Part shown: positions 9,820 to 19,128 of the stretch, one piece after another
Layout: every line of letters starts with the position of its first letter
How positions within the stretch are numbered: position 1 is the first letter of the stretch
DNA from: Peribacillus huizhouensis
GTDB lineage: Bacteria > Bacillota > Bacilli > Bacillales > DSM-1321
DNA length: 64,000 nucleotides
Assembly: GCF_014138605.1 (NCBI RefSeq)
Contig: NZ_JACJHX010000010.1
Span: 91,082-155,081 of the forward strand
Direction: 5' to 3'
Position numbers and translations under genes: made by a program
The notes under the pieces: model-generated
Seen by the model: the letters and a program-made list of their open reading frames with translations, nothing else
Told to the model about the DNA's origin: nothing
The model's database searches: none

Positions 9820-10776
9820 ATGAAAATACGATTTGGTTTTGTTTCCAATGCGACGCGACTATGGGACGCTTCACCCGCAAAAACAGTGACGTTCAAAAGG
9901 TTCGACCAGCTAGGAAAAGAGAAAGGCATGCAAAAACTGCAAGAAGTCACAAAACAGAATATCGCTAATACAAAACGCATTCTCTATTACAATTCGGCCC
10001 ATCAGATTGAAATATACCGGATGTCCAGCTCTATCGTTCCACTAGCAACCCATCCTGATGTTAATTGGGATTTTGTTACACCCTTTAAAGACGAGTGGAA
10101 AGAGCTAGGTGACTGGGTTAAAACGAATAAATTAAGAATCAGCTTCCACCCTAATCAGTTCACGCTTTTCACTAGTCCAAAACCAAAAATTACACAGAAC
10201 GCTGTAAGGGATATGGAATTCCATTTTAAAATGCTTGAAGCTATGGGTGTGGAAAAACAAGCGGTTATTAATATTCACGTTGGTGGAGCATATGGCGATA
10301 AAGAGAGTGCAACCTTCCGCTTTCACGAGAATTTACGATCTCTTCCTGAGATTGTGAAACGTCAAATGACACTAGAAAATGATGACAAAACCTATACAAC
10401 TGATGAGACGTTAGCTATTTGTCAGAAAGAAAAAATCCCAATGGTATTTGATTATCATCACCATATGGCTAACGTTGGAGAAAAGGCATTTCAGGATTTA
10501 CTTCCCGCCATTTTTTCAACCTGGGAGCATACACAATTAGCACCAAAAATCCATATTTCCTCGCCTAAATCAGAGAAAGAATTCCGTTCCCATTCCGATT
10601 TTGTCAACCTTGACTTTATCATGCCACTTCTTCAAGCACTTAAAAAATATCAACAGGATGTCGACTTCATGATTGAAGCGAAAATGAAAGACCAAGCCAT
10701 GTTACAATTGATAAACGATATAGCAAAAATCCGTGGCGTAAAACGAATCAGCGGCGGTTCAGTGGAGTGGAAATAG
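9820..10776 (+). CDS. uvsE: UV DNA damage endonuclease UvsE (UVDE)
   Basis: A TIM-barrel metal-dependent endonuclease that nicks DNA 5' of UV photoproducts. From the ATG at 9820, which has GAAAGGA in front, it has 318 residues; an ATG five codons upstream lacks a ribosome site. Family segments visible are MKIRFGFVSNATRLWDASP, the metal-site region ISFHPNQFTLF, INIHVGGAYGDK, LENDDKTYT and MVFDYHHHMAN. It follows the cardiolipin synthase gene closely, as in B. subtilis (ywjE-ywjD), so the two are probably cotranscribed. Confidence 0.93.
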   Translation: MKIRFGFVSNATRLWDASPAKTVTFKRFDQLGKEKGMQKLQEVTKQNIANTKRILYYNSAHQIEIYRMSSSIVPLATHPDVNWDFVTPFKDEWKELGDWVKTNKLRISFHPNQFTLFTSPKPKITQNAVRDMEFHFKMLEAMGVEKQAVINIHVGGAYGDKESATFRFHENLRSLPEIVKRQMTLENDDKTYTTDETLAICQKEKIPMVFDYHHHMANVGEKAFQDLLPAIFSTWEHTQLAPKIHISSPKSEKEFRSHSDFVNLDFIMPLLQALKKYQQDVDFMIEAKMKDQAMLQLINDIAKIRGVKRISGGSVEWK

Positions 10777-10794
10777 AAATGATAAAGAACTTAT

Positions 10795-10824
10795 CCCACA
10801 CTGATTGATGTTTCACTTTATTGA
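10795..10824 (-). repeat. Dispersed repeat J, short remnant next to a family A copy
   Basis: CACTGATTGATGTTTCACTT is the inverse of the J-family head, truncated. It lies just after the uvsE stop and before a full family A repeat. Confidence 0.5.
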
Positions 10825-10840
10825 ACGTTTACTAGCTAGT

Positions 10841-11040
10841 CCCACATACAAAAACAAATTTGGCATTAAAACGCCTCCAGTTACCATGAGGGAAATATCA
10901 TTAAGCACGCTACACTCGCCTAATCACAATGGTGGCGGTACGGAGCAGGATTATGAACTACTTCCTTCATAAAGGAAGTAAATCTGCAAAGTAGACTGGC
11001 TATTTTAGTAAGCTGCGAAGCCCCACTTTTATACAAAAGA
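10841..11040 (-). repeat. Dispersed repeat, subfamily A, copy 1
   Basis: About 200 bp between the convergent ends of uvsE and argS. Read on the minus strand it has the head GTGGGGCTTCGCAGC, a middle AATAGCCAGTCTACTT, the block GCTCCGTACCGCCACCATTG, then TTAGGCGAGTGTAGCGTGC, a GGCGTTTTAATGCC hairpin remnant and a terminal TTTTGTATG. It runs into the shared terminator of argS and uvsE. Confidence 0.85.
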
Positions 11041-11066
11041 GGATGGCACCTGAGCCATCCTCTTTC
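11035..11066. terminator. Bidirectional terminator between uvsE and argS
   Basis: An inverted repeat AGAGGATGGC / GCCATCCTCT with A-rich and T-rich flanks lies between two convergent genes, so it can end transcripts from both sides. Confidence 0.75.
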
Positions 11067-11074
11067 TATTTTCT

Positions 11075-12745
11075 TTACATTTTCTCTGGTGCAGATACGC
11101 CAATCAAGGCAAGTGCGTTTTTCAGTGTAATCTGCACAGATTTAGCAAGTGCGAGACGTGCTTTACTACGGTCAGTATACTCAACATCCAAAACTTTGTC
11201 AGCATTGTAGAAGCTGTGGAATACTGAAGCTAGATCAAAGATGTAATTCGTCATCCGATGCGGCATCCGTTTATCAGCTGCTTCAGCAATGGCTTGAGGG
11301 AATTCACCAAGCTTTTTCAAAAGTTCAATCTCTTTCTCTGTAGCAAGTAGCGAGAAATCTGCTGATTGATCTAAGTTAATTCCTTGCTCTTCTCCTTGAC
11401 GTAAAATGCTTGATATACGTGCATGTGCATATTGTGAGTAATAAACAGGATTCTCATTGGATTGTGAAACGGCTAAATCTAAGTCAAAGTCCATATGGGT
11501 ATCCGCGCTTCTCATCGCAAAGAAATAACGTGTTGCATCAAGACCTACTTCGTCAATCAGGTCTCGCATCGTTACCGCTTTTCCAGTCCGCTTACTCATT
11601 TTCATTTTCTCGCCATCTTTATATAAATGAACGAGCTGAATAATTTCTACTTCTAGTTGGTCACGACGGTAGCCTAAAGCTTCAATCGCTGCTTTCATAC
11701 GAGGGATATATCCGTGATGGTCAGCTCCCCAAATATTAATCAGTTGCTCAAAGCCACGTTCTAACTTGTCACGGTGGTACGCAATATCTGGTGTTAAGTA
11801 TGTGTAAGAACCATCCTGCTTAATAAGAACGCGATCTTTATCATCACCTAATTCTGTTGAACGGAACCATGTAGCTCCATCTTCTTCATAGATATGGCCT
11901 CTTTCTTTCAACGCAGCCAGACCTTCATCAATTTTCCCATTTTTATATAATGACGTTTCGGAATACCATACATCAAAGCGAACACGGAAATTTTCTAAGT
12001 CCGTTTTTAACTTTTCCATTTCATATTTCAAGCCGTAGTCACGGAAAAAATCAAAGCGCGTGCCTTCATCCACTGTTACGTATTGATCACCGAATTCCTC
12101 AGCAAGCTTTTTGCCGATTCCAATAATATCTGCGCCATGATAACCATCTTGTGGCATTTCTTTTTCAAGACCTAAAGCCTGGAAATAACGAGCCTCTACA
12201 GATTTAGCAAGATTATTGATTTGGTTGCCGGCATCATTAATATAATACTCACGTGACACATCATAGCCTGCTTTAGCTAGGACGTTACATAAAGTATCTC
12301 CTACTGCAGCTCCACGTGCATGCCCTAAATGTAGGTCACCCGTCGGATTAGCAGAAACAAACTCTACCTGAACTTTTTGTTTTTGACCAAATTCACTTTC
12401 ACCATAAGAATCTCCGGCCTTTAAAATGACTGGAATTAACTCAGTCAAATATTGATTATTCATGTAAAAATTGATAAAACCAGGACCTGCAATTTCAATT
12501 TTTTCAATCGAAGCTTTATTACGGTCAAAGTTTTCAATTAAACTTTCCGCAATTGCACGAGGAGCCTTTTTCGCTACGCGAGCAAGTTGCATCGCCATAT
12601 TTGTTGAATAATCACCATGTGTTTTATCTTTCGGAAGCTCTAATACCACATTGGGGATTTCCTCTTCAGTAGCTAGTCCTGCTTTTATTACTGCATCTTT
12701 TATTTCTTGTTTTAACTTTTCTTGAACTTGCTGGACGATATTCAT
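11075..12745 (-). CDS. argS: Arginyl-tRNA synthetase
   Basis: Class I aminoacyl-tRNA synthetase charging tRNA-Arg. The 556 residues, typical of Gram-positive ArgS, include the HIGH-type motif [15 protein letters not shown] (about 130-144), the KMSKS equivalent [15 protein letters not shown] (about 376-390) and a C-terminal anticodon-binding domain ending [12 protein letters not shown]. The start [15 protein letters not shown] is typical. The gene begins 3 bp after the stop of ywiB, the same pair as in B. subtilis, so they form one transcript. No T-box leader is seen. Confidence 0.97.
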   Translation of the reverse strand: MNIVQQVQEKLKQEIKDAVIKAGLATEEEIPNVVLELPKDKTHGDYSTNMAMQLARVAKKAPRAIAESLIENFDRNKASIEKIEIAGPGFINFYMNNQYLTELIPVILKAGDSYGESEFGQKQKVQVEFVSANPTGDLHLGHARGAAVGDTLCNVLAKAGYDVSREYYINDAGNQINNLAKSVEARYFQALGLEKEMPQDGYHGADIIGIGKKLAEEFGDQYVTVDEGTRFDFFRDYGLKYEMEKLKTDLENFRVRFDVWYSETSLYKNGKIDEGLAALKERGHIYEEDGATWFRSTELGDDKDRVLIKQDGSYTYLTPDIAYHRDKLERGFEQLINIWGADHHGYIPRMKAAIEALGYRRDQLEVEIIQLVHLYKDGEKMKMSKRTGKAVTMRDLIDEVGLDATRYFFAMRSADTHMDFDLDLAVSQSNENPVYYSQYAHARISSILRQGEEQGINLDQSADFSLLATEKEIELLKKLGEFPQAIAEAADKRMPHRMTNYIFDLASVFHSFYNADKVLDVEYTDRSKARLALAKSVQITLKNALALIGVSAPEKM

Positions 12746-12748
12746 TGA

Positions 12749-13189
12749 TTATGCTTCCTCCTTATATATTAACGTCATTTCATATTGACCGGGCTCTGCC
12801 CCTTGCATCTGCATTTGATAGGAAATTTCAAAACGGCCTTCCTTTGTCTTTTCATTCCATTGATGCTTTGCTGACTTTGTTTCAGTAAGCAGTGTCAACA
12901 TGCCATACAAGCTTTCGTAATGACCATTTGTCGCTTCACCTTCACGGAAGAGCTGACGCATCTTAGTCGCTCCATTTCGTAGAAGCAATATCTCATTGTC
13001 TTTATATTTAACTGTTGTCTGAATTTTCCCCGCTTCACTTTCCTCAGTATATTGTAAATAAAATGAGGAATTTTTTTGAAATTTTGTCCCAAAAGTTATT
13101 AACTCATACGCCTCAGATTCAGAGCCAACAGTAATTTTCGTTTTAAGTGTCACTTTTACAGATTGCTGTTCCAGATCATGAAGTGCCAA
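12749..13189 (-). CDS. ywiB: DUF1934 beta-barrel protein YwiB
   Basis: A conserved Bacillus protein of unknown cellular role, lipocalin-like by family (DUF1934). The ~146 residues are rich in alternating hydrophobic strands such as KVTLKTKITVG, SSFYLQYTEE, KIQTTVKYK and EMTLIYKEEA. The likely start is a TTG with GAAGGA about 11 bases upstream; an ATG four codons earlier lies on top of that ribosome site. It is located immediately upstream of argS, as in B. subtilis, and no function follows from this pairing. Confidence 0.8.
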   Translation of the reverse strand: MALHDLEQQSVKVTLKTKITVGSESEAYELITFGTKFQKNSSFYLQYTEESEAGKIQTTVKYKDNEILLLRNGATKMRQLFREGEATNGHYESLYGMLTLLTETKSAKHQWNEKTKEGRFEISYQMQMQGAEPGQYEMTLIYKEEA

Positions 13190-13201
13190 TTTTCTACACA
13201 T

Positions 13202-13444
13202 CCTTCAATACCTCTATAACTTTATAAGTATAAATACTCTTTCGAAAAGATTCAACCTGCATAAGAAACAATATCGCTTTAAAAAGCCAAGAACTGTTTA
13301 GAGGATGGCTTTATTCACATCTGAATTACTTTACACTTTAATCTGTAGATCTCAAGGTAAATTAACCAATCCTTGTCTATTCCTTTTTAACAGAACACTT
13401 TTTATTTTAGTTCAATCTACAAGTCTTATTTTTTTCAATTTTAC
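13202..13444. other. Intergenic stretch upstream of ywiB-argS
   Basis: No gene is recognised. It contains an imperfect hairpin AAAAGCCA...TGGCTTTA near 13275-13310 and AT-rich sequence that should hold the ywiB-argS promoter. The remainder of the gap to speB is a family B repeat and a terminator. Confidence 0.4.
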
Positions 13445-13578
13445 ACTAAAAGACATCCATAAGCACCTGCTCTAAGGCCCAACGATGAAAAAGGTCAGGT
13501 TCTATAAACTGAATCACCTGATGAAAGTGGTGTTGCGGAGCTGATTTTGCGAAGCCCCGCCCCATGTCCTTCATACAA
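13445..13578 (-). repeat. Dispersed repeat, subfamily B, copy 2
   Basis: On the minus strand it reads TATGAAGGACATGGGGCGGG, then CTTCGCAAAATCAGCTCCGC, ACACCACTTTCATCAGGTGA and a tail TTAGAGCAGGTGCTTATGGA. It is nearly identical in plan to the copy over the tetR stop. It lies between ywiB and the speB terminator. Confidence 0.8.
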
Positions 13579-13607
13579 AAAGAGGATGACAACATTGTCA
13601 TCCTCTA
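13576..13607 (-). terminator. Terminator of speE-speB
   Basis: On the minus strand the hairpin AGAGGATGACAATGTTGTCATCCTCT is followed by TTTTTG, 4 bp after the speB stop. Confidence 0.85.
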
Positions 13608-13610
13608 TGA

Positions 13611-14483
13611 TTATTTTATCCAACCAAGAATCATTTCACGAATAAGCTTACTAGCTGTGTTCACTGTTTGCTCAGATGGATCATAAATAGGTGCTACTTC
13701 TACTAAATCGCAACCTATCACTTGTAACTCTGAATGGGCAATTTCATGAATCGATGCCAGCAACTCTTTAGCTGTTATCCCTCCACAATCTACTGTACCA
13801 GTTCCTGGTGCGTGCGCAGGATCAAGAACATCAATGTCAATTGTGACATAAACAGGACGACCCGCAAGTTCAGGCAACACCTTCTTTAATGGCTCTAATA
13901 CCTCGAATGGAGCAATTTTCATGCCATTTTCTTTTGCCCATTGAAATTCCTCTTTTAAACCGGAGCGAATGCCGAACGAGTACACATTACTTGGTCCAAT
14001 CAATTCAGCCGATTTACGAATAATTGTTGCATGTGAAAGTGGCTCTCCTTCATAGTCCTCGCGTAGATCAGTATGCGCATCCATATGAATTATCGCCATA
14101 TCGGGATATTTCTTGTGCATCGCCTTAATAACTGGCCATGTTACAAGATGCTCCCCACCCATTCCGATCGGAATCTTGCCATCTGCGAGCACTTTATCAA
14201 CAAACTCTTCAATCATCGCAACACTGCGTTCTGGATTACCAAAAGGCAAAGGAATATCACCAGCATCAAAAAATTTCACTTCTTCTAATTCGCGATCTAA
14301 ATATAAGCTATACTCTTCCAGTCCAATAGACACTTCACGTATACGCGCAGGGCCGAATCGCGATCCTGGGCGGAAACTTACAGTCCAATCCATCGGCATA
14401 CCGTATAGCACAGCTTTCGATTCTTCATAATTTGGGTGACTTTTAATAAAAACATTTCCTGAATAAGCTTCATCAAAACGCAT
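13611..14483 (-). CDS. speB: Agmatinase
   Basis: A ureohydrolase that splits agmatine into putrescine and urea in polyamine synthesis. The 290 residues carry the binuclear manganese site motifs: GGEHLVTWPV (about 108), DAHTDLREDYEG (about 136-147), SHATIIRK and the C-terminal VTIDIDVLDPAHAPGTGT (about 211-228). It follows speE on the same strand. The 186-bp gap between them contains a family B repeat; the gene itself is intact and of normal family length. Confidence 0.95.
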   Translation of the reverse strand: MRFDEAYSGNVFIKSHPNYEESKAVLYGMPMDWTVSFRPGSRFGPARIREVSIGLEEYSLYLDRELEEVKFFDAGDIPLPFGNPERSVAMIEEFVDKVLADGKIPIGMGGEHLVTWPVIKAMHKKYPDMAIIHMDAHTDLREDYEGEPLSHATIIRKSAELIGPSNVYSFGIRSGLKEEFQWAKENGMKIAPFEVLEPLKKVLPELAGRPVYVTIDIDVLDPAHAPGTGTVDCGGITAKELLASIHEIAHSELQVIGCDLVEVAPIYDPSEQTVNTASKLIREMILGWIK

Positions 14484-14579
14484 AGCTATGCCTCCACATT
14501 CTGTTTTTTACAAGCACTGTTTGCAAGACGCTTTAAGTCCTAGCAAATGTTTTGGGGAAATCCTCTCCGAAACAGGCGC

Positions 14580-14665
14580 TATAAAAAGGGGCGGGGCTTC
14601 TATAAATCAGTTTGAAACCGCCGCCTTAGAACTTAACCTTTTTCATTATTAAGTTTTAGAGCAGT
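14580..14665 (+). repeat. Dispersed repeat, subfamily B, copy 3 (short)
   Basis: Head AAAGGGGCGGGGCTTCT, then GAAACCGCCGCC and the tail AAGTTTTAGAGCAG, ending about 5 bp from the speE stop codon. The middle of the element is shortened compared with the other two B copies. It separates speE from speB. Confidence 0.7.
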
Positions 14666-14669
14666 CTTC

Positions 14670-15497
14670 TTACTTAATTAAGTCTTGAACAAATTTAGGC
14701 AGAACAAACGCTGCTTTGTGAAGTTCTTTTGTGTAGTATTTTGTCTCAATTTCATGGAAACGATCTTCTGACACTTCAAGTGGATTGTACTTTTTAGAGC
14801 CGATTGTGAATGCCCATAGGCCACTCGGATAAGTTGGAATATTGGCTACGTACAAATTCGTAATTGGGAATATTTCTTTCACATCACGTTGAACGTCGCG
14901 AATTAAATCTGCCTTAAACCAAGGGTTGTCCGATTGAGCAACGAAGATTCCGTCTTCCTTTAAAGCTTTTGAAATACCTGCATAAAATCCTTTCGTAAAT
15001 AAGTTTACAGCCGGTCCTACAGGTTCTGTAGAATCCACCATAATGACATCATATTCGTTCTCACTTTGAGCGATATGCATGAAGCCGTCTCCTACTTGAA
15101 CATCCACACGTGGATCATCAAGCATTCCAGCAATACTAGGCAAGAACTTTTTAGAGTACTCAATAACTTTTCCATCGATATCAACGAGTGTCGCTTTCTT
15201 TACGCTTGGGTGTTTCAATATTTCACGGATAACGCCGCCGTCTCCTCCACCTACTACTAATACGTTCTCTGGGTTAGGATGCGTAAACAACGGAATATGA
15301 GCCACCATTTCATGATAAACAAACTCGTCACGTTCTGATGTCATGACCATATCGTCAAGTAAAAGCATGTTGCCCCATTCTTCCGTTTCAATCATATCAA
15401 GCTTTTGAAACTCTGTTTGTTCTGTATGTAGTGTACGATTCACTTTCATCGTAATTCCAAAATTCTCCGTTTGTTTCTCAGTAAACCAAATGCTCAT
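14670..15497 (-). CDS. speE: Spermidine synthase
   Basis: Transfers an aminopropyl group from decarboxylated S-adenosylmethionine to putrescine. From the ATG at 15495-15497 with AAGGGAAG upstream it has 275 residues, matching B. subtilis SpeE; an upstream in-frame ATG would add 29 residues without a ribosome site. Signatures are [16 protein letters not shown] (about 78-93), [17 protein letters not shown] and [14 protein letters not shown]. It forms a polyamine operon with speB downstream and is divergent from pbpG, as in B. subtilis. Confidence 0.96.
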   Translation of the reverse strand: MSIWFTEKQTENFGITMKVNRTLHTEQTEFQKLDMIETEEWGNMLLLDDMVMTSERDEFVYHEMVAHIPLFTHPNPENVLVVGGGDGGVIREILKHPSVKKATLVDIDGKVIEYSKKFLPSIAGMLDDPRVDVQVGDGFMHIAQSENEYDVIMVDSTEPVGPAVNLFTKGFYAGISKALKEDGIFVAQSDNPWFKADLIRDVQRDVKEIFPITNLYVANIPTYPSGLWAFTIGSKKYNPLEVSEDRFHEIETKYYTKELHKAAFVLPKFVQDLIK

Positions 15498-15624
15498 GTA
15501 ATTCGCTTCCCTTCTATGCTTTTTTGTATAAAGGATAAAGAGGCTTTTGCGACTTAAAAACAGAGCCGATCTAACTAGAATCATACTTCTAAGACTAAAA
15601 GAAGTGTACTAGAAGATGGCTCCG

Positions 15625-15705
15625 CACCTCAACCTTTGATGAGGTGCGTGTAACGCGCAATATTCTTTGGCCTTCACATTAGAGATAGACGTTAAAACGT
15701 CCTTT
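15625..15705 (+). repeat. Degenerate fragment of the family A repeat
   Basis: GGCTCCGCACCTCAACC, GATGAGGTGCGTGTAACGCG and the small hairpin GACGTTAAAACGTC follow the order of the 3' half of family A but are strongly diverged. It lies in the divergent speE-pbpG gap, unlike the substantial copies. Confidence 0.4.
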
Positions 15706-15780
15706 CATTTCTTTCATCATACCCGTGTCCATCTGAAGCTACTCATCAAAAAATAAGCAACCCTGTGAACATTACTAGTA

Positions 15781-15969
15781 GAGGTTGTTCAAAATGGCCG
15801 GTAAAAATAGCTGTCGAATCTCTTCACTGCTCATTAATGACCTTCTGTTAAAATCGCGCACGTCCTGTGCAAGTCCGGTCCTCACATATTACTGTATACG
15901 CGCAGGTTTAGAGGCGATCGCTCCTCGAACTTCTCGGCTCTTTTTATCCTCCTTATTGAACATGTGCTA
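15781..15969 (+). repeat. MITE-like repeat K, copy 1
   Basis: About 190 bp: GAGGTTGTTCAAAATGGCCG, then AAAAATAGCTGTCGAAT, AAAATCGCGCACGTCCTGTG, GCAAGTCCGGTCCTCAC and TCGCTCCTCGAACTTCTCGG. The two ends are imperfect inverted repeats of each other. The copy at 20.96 kb is similar throughout. Short open frames inside it are not genes. Confidence 0.75.
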
Positions 15970-16250
15970 GCATTACGGGATATGCTTTTTCTTAAAATAT
16001 TCGTTTTCACAATTGTGTCTAACCTTACCTCTGCCACGCAGGATCATAAGTTTATGTTAGAGTCACTAGTTTTGGCAGCCAAGGACTGTGACGGTTTTTC
16101 TTATTTGCTAGAAAAAAGTATAGACCAATCTAGCAGAATTGCAAGCGGAATTTCTATTTTGGCCTATAAGCATGTTTAAAATATGGCCTTTTTTTTCATA
16201 CTGTTACATAGAGGAAATTTCAGCCATTAAAAATTGAGGAGGTGTAACTT
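15970..16250. other. pbpG upstream region with a possible small remnant
   Basis: This stretch holds a short open frame ending ISILAYKHV at 16179, directly followed by a hairpin GGCCTATA...TATGGCC and a T-run near 16160-16198. It resembles a decayed or very small gene with its own terminator. No ribosome site of quality and no recognisable family are seen, so it is not called as a gene. Confidence 0.25.
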
Positions 16251-18320
16251 TTGGAACTTATTACAGGACAACGTTTTAAACAAACGCGAAAATATATTCG
16301 GGCGATTATTATGATCTCTGCAATGGCTTTTCTTTTGCTATTTTTATTTCTTTTTTCCATACTGATCTATGCCAAAATCCTTGGGCCACCGCCGATTGCA
16401 GTTCCCCAGTCTACCATTTATTACAGTGATAATAATCGGGTAATCGGCGAAAGCAGCCATGGACAGAAACGCTATTGGGAAAAGCTTGAGGTCATCTCTC
16501 CTCATTTAATCAATGCAACAATTGCTGTCGAGGATCGACAGTTCTTTACCCACCATGGCTTCGATCTTAAGCGGATTGCTGGAGCGATCGTAGCTGATAT
16601 TCGTGCTATGTCCAAAGTCCAAGGAGCAAGTACCATCACACAGCAATATGCACGAAGTTTATTCCTTGAGAATGACAAAACGTGGAGTCGTAAATTAAAC
16701 GAAGCATTTTATACAATCCGTCTTGAACTGAATTATTCAAAAGAAGAAATTCTTGAAGGCTATTTGAACACAATCTACTATGGTCATGGTGCATATGGTG
16801 TCCAAGCTGCAAGCCAATATTATTTTGGTAAAAATGCAAAGGATTTATCTCTAGCAGAGGCAAGTATGCTTGCAGGTATTCCAAAAGGACCTACTCTTTA
16901 TTCACCATTAGAAAATTTCGATCGAGCTAAAAACCGACAACAGATTGTCCTAACATCCATGATTAAGAAGAAATTTATCACGAATAAACAAGCCAATGAA
17001 GCAAGTAGCAACTCTCTCCTGTTCAAAGGAAAACATCTAATTGTGCAAAATCATACGGCCCCCTATTTTCAGGACGCTGTAAAACAAGCTTTAAAATCAC
17101 AGCTCCAGCTTGATGAACGGACCATTGAGCTTGGTGGGCTGCGCGTGTATACGACCTTAAATGAGCGTCAACAGCAAATAGCGGAAAAATCATTTGCTAC
17201 CATAATCAGTGCTGATTCTACCATTCAAGGGGCACTTGTCGCGATGAATCCGGAAACGGGGGCAGTGCAGGCGCTTGTCGGGGGCAGGGATTATCAAACT
17301 TCCCCTTTTAATAGAGCAACCCAAGCAGTACGACAACCAGGCTCAACGATTAAGCCTTTACTTTATTATGCAGCCTTAGAAAATGGCTATACACCATCAA
17401 CTATGTTAAAAAGTGAAAAAACAACGTTTAACTATAATCATGACCAATCAACTTACACACCTAGCAACTATAATCACCAATATGCCAATGACGAGATTAC
17501 CCTTGCACAAGCAATTGCTCTTTCCGATAATATCTATGCTGTGAAGACACTCTTTTATCTTGGTTTGGATTCCTTTATTCATACAATCCATCGCTTCGGT
17601 ATCACGACTGAGATGAAAAGCGTTCCTTCACTCGCTCTCGGTACATCCGGAATAAAGGCAATTGAAATGGTAAACTCCTACAGTATTTTGGCAAATGGCG
17701 GAAAAAGGGTAACACCCATTTTTATTAAAAAGGTGGAAAATGCCCAGGGAGAAGTTATTTTTGAACAACAGGATGTTGATGAACAAGTGCTTGATGCTGA
17801 TCAGGCCTTTGTCATGACCCAAATGTTGACGGGTGTATTCGATGAGAAATTGAACGGTTATGCGAAAGTGACCGGCAACTCCATTCGTTCCAAGCTGACG
17901 CGCACCTACGCTGGAAAGTCAGGCAGTACGAGCACAGACAGCTGGATGATTGGCTATACACCAAAGCTCGTGTCAGGGGTCTGGATTGGTTACGATAAAG
18001 GAAATAAGCTTGAGAAGCCTGTGGAGAAAGGCTACGCAAAAAAAATTTGGGCTGATTTCATGGAGAACAGCGTAAGCAATCAGCCTGTACAAGAATTCAA
18101 AGAAACCAATAATGTCACCGGCGTCTACATTGACCCGGAAAGTGGAAAACTTGCCACTCCAGATTGCCTTGGTGCCCGGTTAACATACTTCGTTACAGGT
18201 ACAGAACCGAAAGAATTCTGCTCGAGTCACGGCAAGGATGGTGAACCGATAGTAGAAGAAATTGTACCATTGGAAAAGAAAAAGCCTTGGTATAAACGGA
18301 TCTTTAAATTGGGGGAATAA
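16251..18320 (+). CDS. pbpG: Class A penicillin-binding protein (PbpG, PBP2d type)
   Basis: A bifunctional peptidoglycan glycosyltransferase and transpeptidase. The 689 residues begin with a cytoplasmic tail and one membrane anchor (about 20-43). The family-51 glycosyltransferase domain shows VEDRQFFTHHGFDLKRI and GASTITQQYARSLFLEND; the transpeptidase domain shows the active serine in PGSTIKPLLYYA, the SxN motif SDN and the KTG-type motif as GKSGSTSTD. Translation starts at TTG behind GAGGAGGTG. It is divergent from speE; in B. subtilis pbpG is expressed in the forespore and adds to spore peptidoglycan. A family A repeat begins 5 bp after the stop. Confidence 0.92.
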   Translation: MELITGQRFKQTRKYIRAIIMISAMAFLLLFLFLFSILIYAKILGPPPIAVPQSTIYYSDNNRVIGESSHGQKRYWEKLEVISPHLINATIAVEDRQFFTHHGFDLKRIAGAIVADIRAMSKVQGASTITQQYARSLFLENDKTWSRKLNEAFYTIRLELNYSKEEILEGYLNTIYYGHGAYGVQAASQYYFGKNAKDLSLAEASMLAGIPKGPTLYSPLENFDRAKNRQQIVLTSMIKKKFITNKQANEASSNSLLFKGKHLIVQNHTAPYFQDAVKQALKSQLQLDERTIELGGLRVYTTLNERQQQIAEKSFATIISADSTIQGALVAMNPETGAVQALVGGRDYQTSPFNRATQAVRQPGSTIKPLLYYAALENGYTPSTMLKSEKTTFNYNHDQSTYTPSNYNHQYANDEITLAQAIALSDNIYAVKTLFYLGLDSFIHTIHRFGITTEMKSVPSLALGTSGIKAIEMVNSYSILANGGKRVTPIFIKKVENAQGEVIFEQQDVDEQVLDADQAFVMTQMLTGVFDEKLNGYAKVTGNSIRSKLTRTYAGKSGSTSTDSWMIGYTPKLVSGVWIGYDKGNKLEKPVEKGYAKKIWADFMENSVSNQPVQEFKETNNVTGVYIDPESGKLATPDCLGARLTYFVTGTEPKEFCSSHGKDGEPIVEEIVPLEKKKPWYKRIFKLGE

Positions 18321-18324
18321 GAAA

Positions 18325-18447
18325 ATCACAATGGTGGCGGTGCGAAGCCGGAATTTTGAATGCTTTCTCGATAAAATAAATACGCCAGCTAAGTAGATTA
18401 GCTCTATCAGAAGGGTGCGAAGCCCCGGCCCCATATCCTTAAACCAA
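18325..18447 (-). repeat. Dispersed repeat, subfamily A, copy 2 (truncated)
   Basis: On the plus strand it reads AATCACAATGGTGGCGGTGC, then a middle related to the other A copies, then GCGAAGCCCCGGCCCCATAT. The segment carrying the GGCGTTTTTACGCC hairpin is absent. It begins five bases after the pbpG stop codon. Confidence 0.75.
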
Positions 18448-18482
18448 AAAACCTCGAAGCCAAAAACGGCAACGAGGTTTTT
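18446..18482 (+). terminator. Terminator after pbpG
   Basis: The hairpin AACCTCG...CGAGGTT followed by TTTTC lies between convergent pbpG and ywhD. The A-run on the other side would allow it to serve both strands. Confidence 0.7.
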
Positions 18483-18575
18483 CGTGTCCTAGCTATAGTG
18501 GTTTTACCCAGCTTTAGTTTACATATTTTTTTCAATTTCGACAAGAGCCTGAGTGCTATTTTAATAAAAGATCGC

Positions 18576-19094
18576 CTAAATATCTTCCTCGAGAAGCCCT
18601 TGCTTTAATTGTGCAGACGAATGTTCCCACATTTGAGCATTATGACTTTTCAAAAACCCCGCTAATATTCTTTTTGATTTTTCATCCATATGCTCGACAA
18701 TAATATGTCGTTTCAGCGATTTATCCATATAGTTGACATGCTGCGGAAGAGACTTATATCCTCGGCGAATAGAGCGGTCTACTGTCATTTCGCATGCCGT
18801 AACACCAACATACTGAGGACCTTCTTGAGTCGCTTCAATTGTCACCCAGACGAGCCAGTACGGTTTGCCATTTGGAACTTCTTCTTTTGTTTTCAAGAAT
18901 TTAATTCCTCGCTCTACCATACTTCTCGCATGCATAGCCCCAATATCCACTTCCGCTGTTCCTTCTTCTACGTCAATGATGACAGGTGCGATATTATCAA
19001 GAGTCATAACACCAGCGCCAAATCCGCCATGTCCTTCTGTCGGGTCATTTTTAATAATATTAAATCCTATTTTCTTCTTCGGTTGTTCTGACAT
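18576..19094 (-). CDS. ywhD: YwhD-family protein
   Basis: A conserved Bacillus protein of unknown function (YwhD family), 172 residues, soluble and without signal peptide. Segments include KKKIGFNIIKNDPTEGHGG, a run TLDNIAPVIIDVEEGTAEVD, and AGFLKSHNAQMWEHSSAQL near the end. An AGGAGG site precedes the ATG. It lies 34 bp downstream of ywhC on the same strand, as in B. subtilis, so the two are probably one transcript. No function can be assigned. Confidence 0.85.
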   Translation of the reverse strand: MSEQPKKKIGFNIIKNDPTEGHGGFGAGVMTLDNIAPVIIDVEEGTAEVDIGAMHARSMVERGIKFLKTKEEVPNGKPYWLVWVTIEATQEGPQYVGVTACEMTVDRSIRRGYKSLPQHVNYMDKSLKRHIIVEHMDEKSKRILAGFLKSHNAQMWEHSSAQLKQGLLEEDI

Positions 19095-19128
19095 CTACTT
19101 TATACCTCCTTATATATACAGTATCTCG

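Noticed and set aside
12746..13300. T-box leader for argS
   Set aside because: No T-box motif (TGGNACCGCG-like) or specifier stem was found upstream of ywiB-argS.
15785..15970. 61-codon open frame on the plus strand
   Set aside because: It lies entirely within repeat K copy 1 and has no ribosome site. Similar nonsense frames occur in copy 2 (21044-21334).
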